A stretch of DNA of 64,000 nucleotides. Origin: Puffinus mauretanicus. Its lineage: Eukaryota > Chordata > Aves > Procellariiformes > Procellariidae. Positions 11,993-25,159 of the stretch are shown here, one piece after another. Location of the stretch: contig JAJKFH010002994.1 of assembly GCA_023333565.1 (NCBI GenBank), forward strand, positions 744,001 through 808,000, written 5' to 3'. The position numbers and the translations under genes were made by a program. The notes beneath the pieces are model-generated. The model was not told where the DNA came from. It was given only the letters and a program-made list of their open reading frames with translations, and ran no database searches. How positions within the stretch are numbered: the first letter of the stretch is position 1; each line of letters starts with the position of its first letter.

Positions 11993-12694
11993 TGCTGAGC
12001 TGTTCTGCAAATTCTGGCTATCATTGCTCTGCATTCTTGTACTTCCTGGTTGTGAGCTGTGCTGGGAGCAAAACTATCAAAGCACCACAAGGAAACCACT
12101 CCTGCTATAATCAGGAAGCACAAAAAATCTCAGGAGCCAAACTGTTCAGCCTCCTATTACTATTTGGGCAATGTTTGTACCTCTGGTACTGCTTTATCCT
12201 TATATGGATCAGAGCTGTGCAATGGCAGGTGGTATAAAAACCTCTAAAATAGAGACAATCCCAGCACTGCATAGTTTATAATCAAAATAGAAGACGAGGC
12301 AGAAAGGGTGTGCAACAGATGGACAGATCTGGCATAAGGAAACCATGGGGTAAGTGTTCTAGTGAGTGTCTCCAGCATAGTTTGCAGAGCAGAAAAGAGC
12401 AGTCAAGGATAAGCTTAGCTGCTTACCTTACCTGACCCCCTAAACCTTTTGAGATTTGCCCACAACAATTAATTATTCCTTTGACTGGCCAAGATGACTC
12501 ACAGCTGCTCATGCCATCCCAAAGCTCAAGATCTAAGTAAATTTATTGAAATTAGTGGTGGCTCCATTCCAGGAAACTTGCATTTAGTTTTGACTCGAAG
12601 AAGCTCTGCACCCTTCCCACCTCTTGTTTCTCCCCTCTTCTCTTCCAGCCCTCAGAAAATGCAAAGCCATACAGCTTCGATCTAATAGTGATTA
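11993..12694. other. unassigned non-coding stretch
   Basis: Apart from the short repeat echo near its start, nothing recognised. Confidence 0.5.
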
Positions 12695-12870
12695 AGACTC
12701 AGGAATGGGAGTCATGAGATCCAAGTCCTATTCCTGCCTCTAATACAGGGTGTTTTTCGGTGACTCACTTCCCCTCTCTCTTCCTTAATATCCTAGTTTG
12801 TAAAATGGGGTTAACAATACTGACCCATCTCACTGAAAAGTTATGAATTCATTAATATCTGTGAGCATTT
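12695..12870 (+). repeat. MIR-type SINE relic
   Basis: Shows 'gtcctattcctgcctctaat' (family: ttcgaatcccggctctgcca), then 'ggtgactcacttcccctctc' (family: gcaagtcacttaacctctct), then 'tagtttgtaaaatggggtta', in the right order. Tail is AT-rich. Confidence 0.8.
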
Positions 12871-13194
12871 GAGTAGCTGACATTCTGGAGACTTTCCCTG
12901 GCTTTAGTAGCTTTGTATCTGGCACTAACCACATACTTGCATAGTGCAAAGGAAGTTCAGGGTGTTAATTAATGGGACTGTTCTGGATTGTTAGGATTTT
13001 TACTTCTGAATTGACTTACACCTCCTTAATAATTAATATTGCCAGGAGGGCAGACAAGAGGGAAAGCAGATAAATGAAGTTAACCCAGTTCTCATTTGGG
13101 AGAGAGTTTACCAGCTTCTTACAGAGTGCATTTACTCAGTTTGGTGTTTACCATTACAGTGCTGTGTGCAATTTCCTAGGCACCTTTCTTTTTA
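12871..13194. other. unassigned non-coding stretch
   Basis: No recognisable feature between two MIR relics. Confidence 0.5.
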
Positions 13195-13335
13195 ATATCA
13201 CCCTTTGGTTTCAGGTATAGGCACATACTTGTATCATCCCCAGACGTAGCTGTCGTCTCCATTTTGTAGATGCTGACGCAGAGGCGCAAATAGGTGAAGT
13301 TGCCTAGCTCACTCACTGAGTGTCAGCTGTCTGGG
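13195..13335 (-). repeat. MIR-type SINE relic
   Basis: Reverse-complement MIR words: 'tctccattttgtagatgctg' (family: tccccattttacagatgagg), 'gaggcgcaaataggtgaag', 'ttgcctagctcactcactga'. Diverged but ordered. Confidence 0.65.
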
Positions 13336-15459
13336 GAATCCTCCCTGTGATGACATTCGTTTCACAAAGACCATTCATTGCTCTCTTTTGATATTTTAGC
13401 CTTTTAGGAGAACTAGAAATGATCAATGCCAGACCTTATTGAGTTGAAAATGGACATTTAAGATATTCAAATAACACTGTCCTTGAAGCCCTGATATCAG
13501 TTCCTCCTTGGTAGGACACGAACCTACAGCTTTAAGAGCCCATTTCAAACTTTTTGTACCTCCAGCAAAGTCTGTCCCAGTAAATGCTGAGACTGTATCC
13601 ATCTCTAATTTCCTTAATTAGGTTTTCCCATTTTGGGTCAGTGGGCTAGACAGCTTTGAAGTTTGCTTTACCTAATTGTACACAAGTCTTTTGAACAGAG
13701 AATCTGCTGTCGATGGGCTGGGAGAGCTTGAGGATGGTTCAGTCAAGTGTCTGCCCAATCGCTCCACCTGTAGGAAGGTGGAGGAAACTCCTCTGGGGTT
13801 CTCAAAAGACTGAAACCCGTCATTTTTTCCAGGAAGGGCTTGTGTCTATTGTGCAGCTGGACAGGCCTTTCTGTGTACTTCTCCTTTCCTCTGAATGATG
13901 CCACCCAGTAGCCATGACTGGCTGGTAGCTACAAGCAGCTGCACCAACTGTCAGCTTGAGTGTCTCCTCTTGATGGAGAGGTTGATAGACTACAAGGGCA
14001 GGAAGGAGAAACCTGCAGAGTCATTGCCTTCTGCAGGAGCTGAAGCCACAACTGCCTGCAAGACACAGAAGAGTAGAGTGGGGCGTTTGACTTCCTGAAG
14101 CAACCCTGTCGAAACTGTGGAGAGAAAGAAAAATCACAGGGAGGAAAGGCAGGCAGAGGAACTAGAACTGGTGGTTTGGGTCTCTCCAGAGCCCAAGAGA
14201 ATCTATGGTGCTTTTCTTCTGACAGTGCCTCTCTGTGTAGAATTGTGGGCCTGAAACAGTAACAGCTACAACCTGGGGTTTTGAAGCTGCATGCAAGAAG
14301 AAATAGGAGGCACCCCTGACATAGTACAGTATGTGTGTGGTCCTTGTTAAAAAAGTGTATGAGGCAAAAATAAGAAAGATAATGAAACAGAACTTTTTCT
14401 TTGATTAGATCTTGCTGGTTTTACCATCTTACTTCTAGACTTGCCATACACTAAAAATTCTCATCTGTGTTTTGTTTGTAAACTCAGGAATAGAGCTGCA
14501 GTACCACTTCATCAAGCAACAGAAGAGGACTGTTCAAGGGGCTCCACATGCATGGCTGCGTTTTTTTAGCTAGTGCAGTGAGACACACGGAGCCATGCTG
14601 CAGTAATGTGCATTTGGCACTGCTTCTCTCACCTGATTACGCCATCCTTTCCCTCTAGTGTGACTGGCACTGCTCAGCTTCCGTGCCTGAATTCATTGCC
14701 ACAAACTGGGCAAGTTTCCAGCCCATTATTAGTTACCTTATGTCTATGTTCTTGAGATCAACTGCCCCACTCTTTCCTTATCTTTTCTCTTTTATCATAT
14801 GTTATTTGGAAGGCAAACTTCACATGAAGGATCACGTCTGTCTTACATTTGTTCGTTGCATAGCGCATACATAAGAAACATTAATAATAGCAATATTATA
14901 ATCAATCACAGCATCACAGTAACACATGAGTTAATGTTCCTTGAGATCCTATGTCAGCTTACTGAATTACAAGCAAACATATTTGGTACATGAACTAAAG
15001 GACTCATGTACTTGCCAAGACTCAAAGCCAGGTTCACATTTCTCTTTCTAACACTGCTGCTCATTCTAGATCTCCCAACAGAAGTGTAGGGTGGCCATTC
15101 TTTCCCTACACATGGAGCTAGAGGTGTTAACAATTAGAAGAAATGCACACAAACAAAGAGCTACAACTTGTTTTAAAGGAGGTACTGATTTTAAACAAGT
15201 TTTGAAGTGTGCATATTTAGTGTTTTAAAATTTGGCTTTGGGATGTCAGCATTTTGGGAATGTGGAAGGGGGGCATTTAGTTAATACTTCATCCACTCAT
15301 AAATAGAAGGCTCTACATTCTCAAGGAATCTCAAAGAATTTCTACTGGTATAAATTGCTACAGTCTGCTGATTTGAAGGAGGAAGCAGACAAGAGGGATG
15401 TCCTGGCTTGGGGTAGGTTAATCCCCCTGGGGTTGCTAGACTGATGTACTATTCCCTGT
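13336..15459. other. unassigned non-coding stretch
   Basis: No gene or repeat recognised. Short open frames at 13713-14098 and 14683-14993 (plus) lack motifs. Confidence 0.5.
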
Positions 15460-15645
15460 TTTGCTAGATTTCTGTGTGACCTTGGGCAAATCACTCCCCC
15501 TCTCGGTATCACAGTTTCCCATCTGTAAACTGGTGAGAGCAACAACCGCCCTGCCCCAGAGGGGTGTTTGGAGGATAAATATGTTAGAGGCTTGGAGCTG
15601 CTGGAGTACAATAGCGACAAGGTTCCGACAAATACTGAAGATAGA
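15460..15645 (+). repeat. MIR-type SINE, well preserved
   Basis: Carries 'gtgtgaccttgggcaaatca', 'cagtttcccatctgtaaact', 'ggggtgtttggaggataaat', matching MIR-type elements known from turtles and birds along core and tail. A clear, ordered match. Confidence 0.88.
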
Positions 15646-17395
15646 TAGAAGCTGACAATCAGGCAGACTGCTGTTAGCAGCTGATTCATTCTCTCTGGTT
15701 AATGCATATTTTTAGCAGGCTGTTATTGACTGGACAGGCACACAAGTCTGTCAATTAACAATGTTATAATGAACTAAATCTCTGCACCAGTAGCCTTTGC
15801 AGGGTGAATTCAGAACTCCCCAACCCTGTGGCACAACACCTGCACTACTAATAAAGGGTGAAGATTTTCCTATAAGTCAAGTGGAGATACCATGTGCTGT
15901 GCGAAGCAAGTGCCCAAGTGCAACTGGCATTTCCACCATGGGGTTCTGAGCAGCTTTGGTGTGCAGTACGCTGACAATTAAGAAGTCTTAGGTGGCCATG
16001 GATTTATTACAATATGTTCATAAAACCTTGTCAAGGCACCATTTCAATACAACTCATGGCCAGACATTCCAGTGATTGCTGCTTAGAGCCCCTCTTGCAA
16101 GCTGCCCTGCAATACAATCAGGGAACACTGCTTAATTGTATTTCTTTTACAAAGTGATGAAATGTAAAACTCTGCTCCCGGCATGCTGGCTGGCACAGGA
16201 GTCTCAGCAAATATGTGATTCTCGCACTGCAGCTGGACTCTAATGACATGAAAGGTGCTAATGCAATGCAACTGGAACCTTTAATTATCCTAGTGACTAA
16301 TAGGAAATCTCTCAAAGGGTCTAGGAGAAAGAGCCTTATTCTTCACTGAGAGTTCCCTGAACTGTGCTTAGAAAAGGGGACAGACAAATGGCAAGTCTAG
16401 GAAGAGACCTGAGTCCCAAAGCTACAGTGTCTGGGAGAGGGTTTCTCTTTCCTTTGACAATTAACTTGTCAGACGTAGTAAGTAGAGAGAGGGAGAATAA
16501 CGCTGGGCCCATTACTGACTTACACCAGTTGGTACCTAAACTTGTTCTGCATCCTGGAGGTAACTGGATAAACCTGCTGAAGAAACAAAAAGATTTGGAT
16601 TGACTTTGAATGTGTTTGTGTTCAAGGAAGAGAAAGAGTGACAGACAGACAGCTGTCTCCCACTTGCTAATTGAATGGAGACTGTCAGATCTTAATGTAC
16701 CTTGGGGATCACTTCTGTCTGATATAGAGTTTCAGACCCTGTTTCTTAATCTTTTTTTATCAAAAATCTTCTTTGCTGAACCATCCAAGCTGAAAACCAT
16801 GCAGACCACGTTGCCTGGATTTTATGGAGCAACGCACAATGCATGTAGGGTTGGGTAGTTCGTCACGTTACTCAGTGCTATTGCTGCCTGGTTTTCAGAC
16901 TGATGCAGATTCAGCCTTGTGTCACCATCAGCTACATCAATTTTTCTTCACTAATTATGGCAACCAAGGGCAGAAAGCGAACAAAGGCTAATACGACGTA
17001 AATGATGTTACCTGGCAGCTCAGAGGTAGGAGCAGTCTGCAGACATAAGAGAAAAACTTTGTCTATGTCTTTATTCACCCTTTCTCTCAAGCCCTTGACA
17101 AAACTTGGCAATGCTAAATAATACAACATCAGTTACAGGGATTTTAAGGACAGAATAAATCACTTTCCTGAAGAAATGAAAAAATCAATGTCATGATTCA
17201 AACCATGGAATTTAATCCAGTGATTTCTGCCCCAAATACTACAGAAGGTAGGAAGCTGTTGAGCTACTGAAGTAGCAGTGGTGGTGCTGAGAGCATCAGG
17301 GGTCAAGGTAGAGAGTCAGAAAACCAGACCAAGTCTTGCCTCTCATGTCATGTTCCTCTGGCATGGCATGTATGGTGGCTACAGCAATGCAGTGT
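15646..17395. other. unassigned non-coding stretch
   Basis: Nothing firm. Positions 17140-17230 weakly resemble a reverse-complement MIR ('aaatcactttcctgaag', 'gattcaaaccatgg') but too poorly to call. Confidence 0.45.
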
Positions 17396-17467
17396 ATTGT
17401 GTGTGGTGTGTATGAGAGTGTGTGCGAGTGTGCGAGAGTGTTTGCATGTGTGTGTGTGCGTGTGCGT
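17396..17467. repeat. GT-rich microsatellite
   Basis: An imperfect array of GT, GA and GC dinucleotide steps about 70 bases long, purest at about 17446-17458. Confidence 0.85.
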
Positions 17468-19773
17468 ACTACTGCCCTCTGCCAGATAGAATTACACCAG
17501 TTTCACGACTGTGCCATGCAAAGCATGGCCTTGGATTTCTCAGGTGAAAATGCTGGTGCGCTGGCCTTAAGCTAAACCAAATCAAAATAAGAAATTCCCT
17601 GCAAATTAAAAATCACCCATTACCAGCCAGTTCCAATCATGAGTCCCCCAAAATGCAGAAGAAGCTGTATCAGTGCCTTTGAAGCATGTAAACGTATTTG
17701 TTGCTGCCACCATGCAAGCCCAGGCAGTCCCAAGTCTGTTACTTCTTTTCCTGCTTTTCTGGTTAAATGCACCTGGGAATATGTAATTGTTTATGTCATA
17801 AAACATTCATCATAAACAAACGGGATGGGCACGCCAGCTGAGCAAATGCTGGGGAAATGAGTTAAAAAATCCTGGGATTGGTATAATTGGTACTGCACTT
17901 GTGAGCAGGATGAAAGATGCATGTTTTATATGAAAGTATAAAGAGGGGACAGGCACTGTGTGTACCTGGAGAGAGAAAGCATTCCATGTGTAACTGTGGC
18001 TTGGCAAAAGCATTGGCACTGTTGTTAGAAACACACAGAACAGATCACTGGTGGAGCAGAGGAGTGATGTGATAAGAAATTTAAAGGCCTATTTTAAATC
18101 TCTTACAGTGATCTCTGATTTACATCAGTGCAAACAAGGGCAGAGACATGGCCTAAGTCAGAGCTGTAGGCATTGTTCAAATGTCTCGGTTGTTTTGTTT
18201 TTGTTTTGTTTCCTACATAGATAAAAGATAAAGAAAGCATATATTCTTTGTTAAATAATGCTCAGTGCTAAGGGACTTTCCAGGTCTTAAAGCTGAGGCT
18301 GAAGAAGTTAGCTTACATGTGGAATTGCAGCTGATCCAAGAGCACAGAAAATGAACAGTACATGTACCTCCATCCCTTGAACCCTGTGAGCTAGTTTTGT
18401 GGTTATTGTTCCCTTCAGTATTGCCTTATCTCTTGCCATGTTTACAGAATTCACCTTGTCTGCTACCCTGAGCCTCCCTGCCAATCACAAAGCATCAGCA
18501 AGTACATAGAGAGGTTGGTTAGAGTGCAACACTTGGAGTGGCGGATGTCACATTGATAGCGCCAAACAAAGCGGTGAGGAGACAGCAAATTTAAACGTCA
18601 GTGTGACTGTGTAGACATAAGAATTAAACAGACTTGTTGTTAAGGGTGTGCTGAGCAGAGACGCCATTAAACAGAGGGAGTATGTTTATGGGAGAATCAG
18701 TAAGGTATCTGATACTCAATGTTGCTGGGTTTTTTTCAGCGTAGTCAACTGCGGCATGATTAGATTTAGACCATTTCTTCTTTGTTGTTCCATTAGCAAG
18801 CAATAAAGCACAGTGAATGTGTTTGAAAGAAAATAGATCTCAGATCTAAAGTGCGCAATCATCTCTGCAAAGCTAGACCCTTCCAGAGCAGAAAAGAGAC
18901 TTCAACCACTGCTTTGCTTTTTCCTTTATTTCCTGACTGGATCAGAGACAACTGTTATTATGATGTTTAGTCTTTGCACTGTGGTAGAATTGCCCGCTGG
19001 TGGCAGCCTCTTCCAGACTGTTGGCCAATCTGTTACGATTCTGTCACACCTGTCTTGGTCCTAAATGGATAGATGCACATACCAAGCTGTAAACACATTT
19101 CTCAGCAATTAAGTGTCCTGGCTAGGAAGTAACCCTGTGGCAATATTACATGAACTTAAGTTGCCCAGGAGGTAATCCAATTTTCTTCTTTGGCTTGTCA
19201 TTTTTTAATTGAATGGCAAGAAGTTTGTGTCATTGCTGCATGTGTAACAATGAAGAGGCCTGGAAGTCAAGAAGCACACTAATCCTAGGAACTACAAACC
19301 CAGCCAATTCAAATGATACTTGGTAACCCTAAGATAACTTTCAGAAGTTAAAAGTGAGAAATGTCTGCTAAGATAGAAGTATATTCCTCTACATTGTAAA
19401 CAAAAGTGAAAAAATGCAACTTGCAAATATTTGCCTGCATATCTCTCTCCATGCTGTTGAGTATGCTTCATTTTGTGTTTCTAACAAAGAACATTCTAAA
19501 ACTAGCCTGAATCACTGCAGTAATGCTCTTGTACACCACAGTATTTTGATTTCTTTTGGATTGCAACCTCTTGTGTTGTTTGGTAGGTTCCTTAAACACC
19601 TAGCTATTGGACACAAGTGATTAGCTGAAAATCTCCACTTTCCTGGGAAAAAAGTCTTTCAAAGGCTGCTTAAGTGCTTAAAACCATAGCGTCAATGCTC
19701 TCCCAAGGTTGCAAAACCCAGAGGCAAATAAGCCAAAAAACTTTAATTTGAAATGAAAATTATGATTTTTCCT
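17468..19773. other. unassigned non-coding stretch
   Basis: A T/G-rich pentamer-like patch at 18190-18212 and a possible old repeat fragment at 18100-18160 ('ctgatttacatcagtg', then 'catggcctaagtc'). No gene seen. Confidence 0.45.
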
Positions 19774-19840
19774 CAGTCTCATGATTTTTGGTGAGCCTGA
19801 CTCATGATTCTGAATGCTTAAGATTTGCAGTACCCTGTGA
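19774..19840 (+). repeat. old dispersed repeat, copy 1 of 2
   Basis: Bases 19795-19832 align over about 39 positions with 61719-61758 on the same strand: both read GCCTGA, then TCATGATT, then a TGAA block, then a GCAG-x-AC end, with mostly transition differences. The left part repeats 'ctcatgatt' twice. An old transposable-element remnant of unknown family; similar words occur in turtle repeats. Confidence 0.5.
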
Positions 19841-20242
19841 GGTAGATACAAACACTGCAGGACAGGTCCAAACAGCCCCTTAAAAAATCACTTATTAGCT
19901 CTCCCTTCCTTTGTACTCCCTTCTGTTGGGTGCATTTAATTAATTAATTTTACGTGTTCTTTCTGCCTGTCATTTTTACAAAAAATACTTGTGGATTCAG
20001 GGCGCCAATACAAAATTCTTTTATTTTAAAATTGAAAGATGAAAACCAGCATAATGAACTTGCCACTTCCTTAGAGTTCTGGTAACTTGGGTGTGATCTG
20101 ATGGTACAGAATGATTCACGGGATAAAATTATAGACTTATGCAGGTGTGTACAAGAGCCTGGGTGGGGTGTAGGCAAACAGGACATTTTATAGCAATAAA
20201 CATGGGCATGTGGTATAAAGAAACTGTACTGCCTTAAAAAAT
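19841..20242. other. unassigned non-coding stretch
   Basis: Contains a short 'taattaattaatt' run at 19936-19949 and nothing else I recognise. Confidence 0.5.
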
Positions 20243-20265
20243 CTTATTTTATTTTATTTTTATTT
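20243..20265. repeat. TTTTA pentamer microsatellite
   Basis: Four to five units of TTTTA-type steps. Confidence 0.8.
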
Positions 20266-21017
20266 GATAAGGACAAATTGAATGACCTTTCTGGTCAAGT
20301 GTAAAGACATTGCTTTCCTCTTCTTTTGCCTGAGTCCAACAGAGATAGTACTATATACCTTTGAGCAGGTGGAACCCTTGTCTGATTCTTAGCACCATGC
20401 AAAAGCAATGTGCAGCTCATGCCTAGATTCTCTTTATGCCTGAAGTCTGCCCTTATTGGAATTGAACAACAGGGCAATATTTAAGCTCAGGTAAACCTTC
20501 TTCTGAAGAGAGTGTTTTTGGGGCTTTCTCCTTGCACAGCCTTTAACTCTGCATTCTGTCTCACAGAGATAGTCAGCCTTTTCAAGTTCTGTGACGGAAA
20601 GGGTAGTACCCATCTAGTCTGGCTGGTGGACTAAGTGAAAAAGCTCTGTCCCTCCGAGCAGTGAGTTACAGTCTCAAACCTGATCATAGTGCCAGATACA
20701 GTGAAGGTCAGAAGGCCAAAGGTTGAGAAATCTGGCTTGCAAAGCAAACAGAAATGTTTCTGTTTGCAGACAGAAATGCTGACTGTACATAGAGCCACAG
20801 GAACTTCCAAACCACAAGAATTGCCTCTCACTGCTTCCCTCTTCATCTTCTGTTCCTCCACCACCAACCTTTTCTCTTTCTTGCCACTGTTGGCCTGAAA
20901 TTCTTCTTGCCTGAAGCCCCTGCTGTCTGAGACGGCCTACACACGTCTGCCTGAACACCTCTGCTGATTTCAGAGCTCATCAGAAGAAAGATTTTAAAAA
21001 AAGAAAGACTAACTTCG
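20266..21017. other. unassigned non-coding stretch
   Basis: Overlapping open frames on both strands at 20631-21067 have no recognisable motif. Confidence 0.45.
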
Positions 21018-21075
21018 AAGCTGGTATAAAGTAATACAGCTCTGCTGAAATCAGGGGAGTTAGGCAAATAAGAAT
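21018..21075. repeat. old palindromic amniote repeat fragment
   Basis: 'ctggtataaagtaatacagc' followed by 'tctgctgaaatcagggga' and 'gttaggcaaat' follows the order of an old reptile and bird repeat (ggtgtaaat, agctctgctgaagtcaa, ggagttacgcc). The bases 20961-20977 (ctgctgatttcagagct) pair with it, giving an inverted arrangement. Confidence 0.4.
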
Positions 21076-22384
21076 TTTTGAAATGTCAGGGACAGATGTT
21101 TTGCTTTTTTTTTCTCATGTAGTTTCTCCCTCCCTCTGTGGTTTGTTATCATTCAGCTCTACAAGGCTTTGTTTAACTCTAGGAAAGGCCATAGGAGTTG
21201 GAATTAGATCCAATTTTGTTTGCACAGGACTGTGTGGCTAAGGCTGGGCCTTTGAAAAAGGGTGTATTATACACTCTGGAGGTTTTGGAAGATCATCATA
21301 ACTATTGCTTGAGGGTCAGACTGTACCAGGCTCCCTCTCCTCTTGTAATACCTTACTCCACAGACAAGTTCTATTTGCCAGAGTAAAGGACACGGTAAGA
21401 TACTTCTGAAAAAGGATAACTGTCACTTGTCCTAAGGCAGCTCTAAGAGAAGTGTGCTTTATGGGATGTATGGGGCTCTGGCCCATAGATGGTTCTCGCA
21501 TAGGGACCGTTATCCCCCTAAATGCCAGCATTCCCCAGACCTGTATGTTGGGCCTTGGGAGTTCATGGGCTCCTTAGATGACAGAAAATCGCTCCATTTT
21601 ATACCAGCCAGGTATAGTTTTTGGGCTTTTGACAAAGTCAGCATAGGTGGTAGGTTGTGTTCATCTGCAGCAGGTGATCAGCAATTCCTGATACCTGGAC
21701 ACCTTCTGCTGGGAGGAGAGATGGGGTGCTGAAGGACACGAGTGGTAACATTTAGAAGTACAGATCTCTTGTCATCTTACTGCTACCAGCTCAGCATAAA
21801 TCCAGTCTATTCAAGCGAGCACTAAAGCCCACCCCAGACTGTCCAGAAAACAAAATCAGAATGCAGTACTTTCTCTGCGTAAATAACTAGCAATTCCTGA
21901 GGAAATGGGTCCCAGATTTCCCTATGAATTGGGGCCTTAAGTTCTGACATAGGGAGCTATTCATGGAGGAAATTCTAATTGAGTCAGGTTGTGCTTTTTC
22001 CACAAATTGTTTACCCTCTGTCTGGGTCTTTACTGGATTCCTAAAGGGACCTGTGTTGCACCCAGGTGCTGTGGTGGTTAGGCAGATTTAGGTGAGCACT
22101 CTTTGCATGCAGAAGTCAAATACTAAGGATAAGAAACATGTCTATGGTCCATAAGATGGACAGATCATATGGTCACCATCTGGGGCTCAGGGATGGCTCC
22201 GTGCACTGAAATAGCAGTTGCCGTGCCTTGCTGTGTTTCCACAACAGCAACCAAAGATGGTGACATGGAGGAAATCAATGCCAACTGCCCACTCATTTCC
22301 TGATTCTTTGTTATACATGCTCCAGTGTTTTTAAAAAGAGAGACTGCAACATTAGGAATCTGGAGTGTCATCTCTGACAGGTAT
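21076..22384. other. unassigned non-coding stretch
   Basis: No gene or repeat recognised. Confidence 0.5.
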
Positions 22385-22446
22385 GGATTGAAGTGAGTGG
22401 AGTTATCCTGGTGTAATCCAGGTTAAAAGGAAGAAACAGGCCCTGT
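22385..22446. repeat. old palindromic amniote repeat fragment
   Basis: 'gattgaagtgagtggagtta' followed by 'cctggtgtaatcca' and ending 'aaacaggccct' resembles the repeat class with words gaagtcaatggagttacacc and aatcaggccc. Confidence 0.5.
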
Positions 22447-22799
22447 ACTCTATGCTGAAATTCTCTCACGAAATGTTTCCCAGAAATATCAAAGAATATT
22501 AAAGTTCTTTGGGAGCAGGGACTGTCTCATACTGTGTGTGAACGGTGTCCAACACAATGGGGCTTACTCTTGGCAGAGACCTCTAGGAGCTACAGCAATA
22601 CATGTAATAACATCTAACTACACCTTCAAGACATGGTGTAGGGAAGTACATTGTGTTCACTCAGTTGAGTGCGTGCCTAACCTGTGATTTAGAGGGGCCC
22701 CTCCCTCAGCGTTCAAAGGAGGAAATGAAATCTTCCCCAGGGAAGAAGTATTCTGACCTTTCAGTGGCAGGGTCTGTGTGTATTGGCTACAAAGGAGGA
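22447..22799. other. unassigned non-coding stretch
   Basis: Nothing recognised. Confidence 0.5.
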
Positions 22800-22915
22800 G
22801 CAGGAACTGGGACGCTTAGGATCAGTTCCCCAGTTTGGCTACCTGGCCTTTGGCAAGTCACTTAATTACTCTGTTTTACAATTGCCCAATTGTCATAATA
22901 ATTCTTTTCTTTCCC
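22800..22915 (+). repeat. MIR-type SINE relic
   Basis: Shows 'cagtttggctacctggcctt', 'tggcaagtcacttaattact' and 'ctgttttacaattgccc', a MIR core with a decayed right half. Confidence 0.6.
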
Positions 22916-25159
22916 ATAGCAGGGTGGGGATGGATGGAAGGGAAACAAATTCTTCCTACATTTATGATTACAGAGTGCTTGAAGATGCTCTGGTGAAAGG
23001 GCAAAGGGACAGTAATAGATCACATTAATCTCTGCTAGCTGGTCCCTAAAAGCGTTTAGTTACGAGACTGAGGCTTGCTCACTGTCTTCAGTGGTAACTC
23101 TTTAAGGAAACAGTTGCTTAAGTTAACATTTCCCAAAGCATCCAAGTAAGTCTCCCAAATCCTTTTGAAAATTAAGGAATCTCAGAAATTACAGTTCAAA
23201 AATCCACCTAAGCCCCCACGACATTTGAAAACATCTGAAACATCATTGTTTCCTGTGTGAAGAGTATGAAATTATAGAGCCATCAACTGACCCAAGGAAT
23301 TTGATGCACATATTAGTAAAATCTAGAAAATGAATATCACATAACTAGCATGTCACTAAGTAGAGAAGTTTTCCCTTTATTGTAAAAATCATATCGAAAC
23401 CCTCAGCAGACTTGCCTGATTCGCTAGCCATGAAATCTTGGTCTTATCCTTTGATCTTTCTTCAGATACTACTTCATGTAAGAATACGGCAGACTCCCTT
23501 GGCTTGCCTCCAGCAGGGAGAGACTAAGAGGGTTTCTGTGCTTCTCTAGGCTAATTAGCCACTTGCAGAACTCCAGAGAGGTGTAATCCACAGTTTTCCT
23601 TCACTACATCCATTCCTGTAAAAGCCTGGATCCTGGCCTTTACTTCAACACTGTGAATCGTGGGGCTGAGAGACATTTCTAATCTCCAAATTAAAATAAA
23701 CTTCTAGCAAGGCCCGGTTCTAGTAAAAGATAGTAAAAGAGCTGTACTACTGAGATAGGTAAGCACTGTCTGAGGAGGTGTGTAGATACTGAGGTATTAG
23801 ATGCTACGGAGGTACAAAGGGTTAACTTCTTTCTTCCACTCTTAATTGCACAGTCACGCCACAAACTGCACATGGATGTCTCAGGAATGGAAGAGGGAAA
23901 GGCAGAGAAACTAACTGTGGGAAAAGCTGCATTCCATACCCTGAACCTCCACAACACAAAGTTTTTCCTGCCTCCCTCTAAGTTATTTTGCTTTCTTGCT
24001 GTATATCTAAGTCCCGAGGAAAAGACCTTGCTGACTCAGCCTGAATCCTTTTCTGTTGAGTCACCCCCTTCAGCTTCCAAATTAAAAGTCCAATAATTGC
24101 TTGTATGTGAAGATTTAGACAATTGCTGCCTTATAACCTCAGCATGAGCTGTATGTGGAATTTCTCCTGTTATATATGAAAAGACAGGCTCAAGTGAGGT
24201 TGTAGTTAAAGACAAAATTTTTGGATTATCTGTTCTGCCCTCCCCTCGTGGAACCAGGGCTCCAGACATGCAGGTCCCCCAGTGCAAGATAAACCCTGCT
24301 GGAATGCTGCATTCTGAACCAAAGACTGCTCAAGAAAGCTAAGATCTGATGCCAGATCCCAGCTGCAGTTAAAAGCAGGAATGTATCTAACATCAGGCAA
24401 AGGACAACCTGGCCCTCTCTGCCGTGAGCTCTTTGCATCTGACATCCTCCATCCAGTGGGTACTTAACCCATTTGCCTTTCTCAGCTCCAAGTGCCAGAG
24501 CTACGCTAGTGCTATGTTGTAGCCCAGCACCAATCTGGTCCCCACTAGCAGCAACTGCTTCCTCTGGTTGCCCTACTGGGCAATCTAACAGTGCTTCCCC
24601 TTCCCACGTCTCTGCCTTTCCTTCCTGTTGTCTTAAGCCCTCTACTGTGATCACTTCCTCCTGCTAAAGCTTGATTCCCCTTCCTTCTACTCTTGTCAGC
24701 CAAGATTTATTATTCTCAAGGACACTGAGCAGAACATTAACCTCTTCATATAACCCCTTAAATGTCTTTTGCTGCTACCTTGCATTGGGGCAGGCAATAC
24801 TGCCATCTCCAATATGAAGTAGGAGGAAGGACATGCTTAAGACAGTGAACAAAGAAGAGTTCCAGTTTGAATTTGTGCCTTAATTTCTTTCTGCCTCTGT
24901 TCCCCGGTCATATCAAAATACATGTGGCATTTCTCTTCCTGCCCTTGGTGCTATGGAAACAAGTAAGGGAGGCAGGGTGGTCTACTAGGATAATGTCAGG
25001 GTGCAGCAAGCACCAGCTGCTCCCAAAGAGACGGGGAACTGAAGGGAATAATGTAGCTGCCAGGTCAGAGTCCTCACCAGTCAGGGGCCCTGTCCCACAG
25101 CCCTCAAGTGAGGCAAGCAGGGCGGGCCTAGGAGTAGTAGCCAGCTTCAACCAAGACTA
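22916..25159. other. unassigned non-coding stretch
   Basis: A 142-codon open frame on the minus strand (24226-24654) overlaps others on both strands. It has no motif or sensible domain structure, and I treat it as chance. Confidence 0.45.

Noticed and set aside
17140..17230. Possible reverse-complement MIR
   Set aside because: Only two short words match, and the order between them is unclear.
24226..24654. 142-codon minus-strand open frame
   Set aside because: Overlapping openings on both strands, no domain, signal peptide or motif; consistent with a locally stop-poor stretch.
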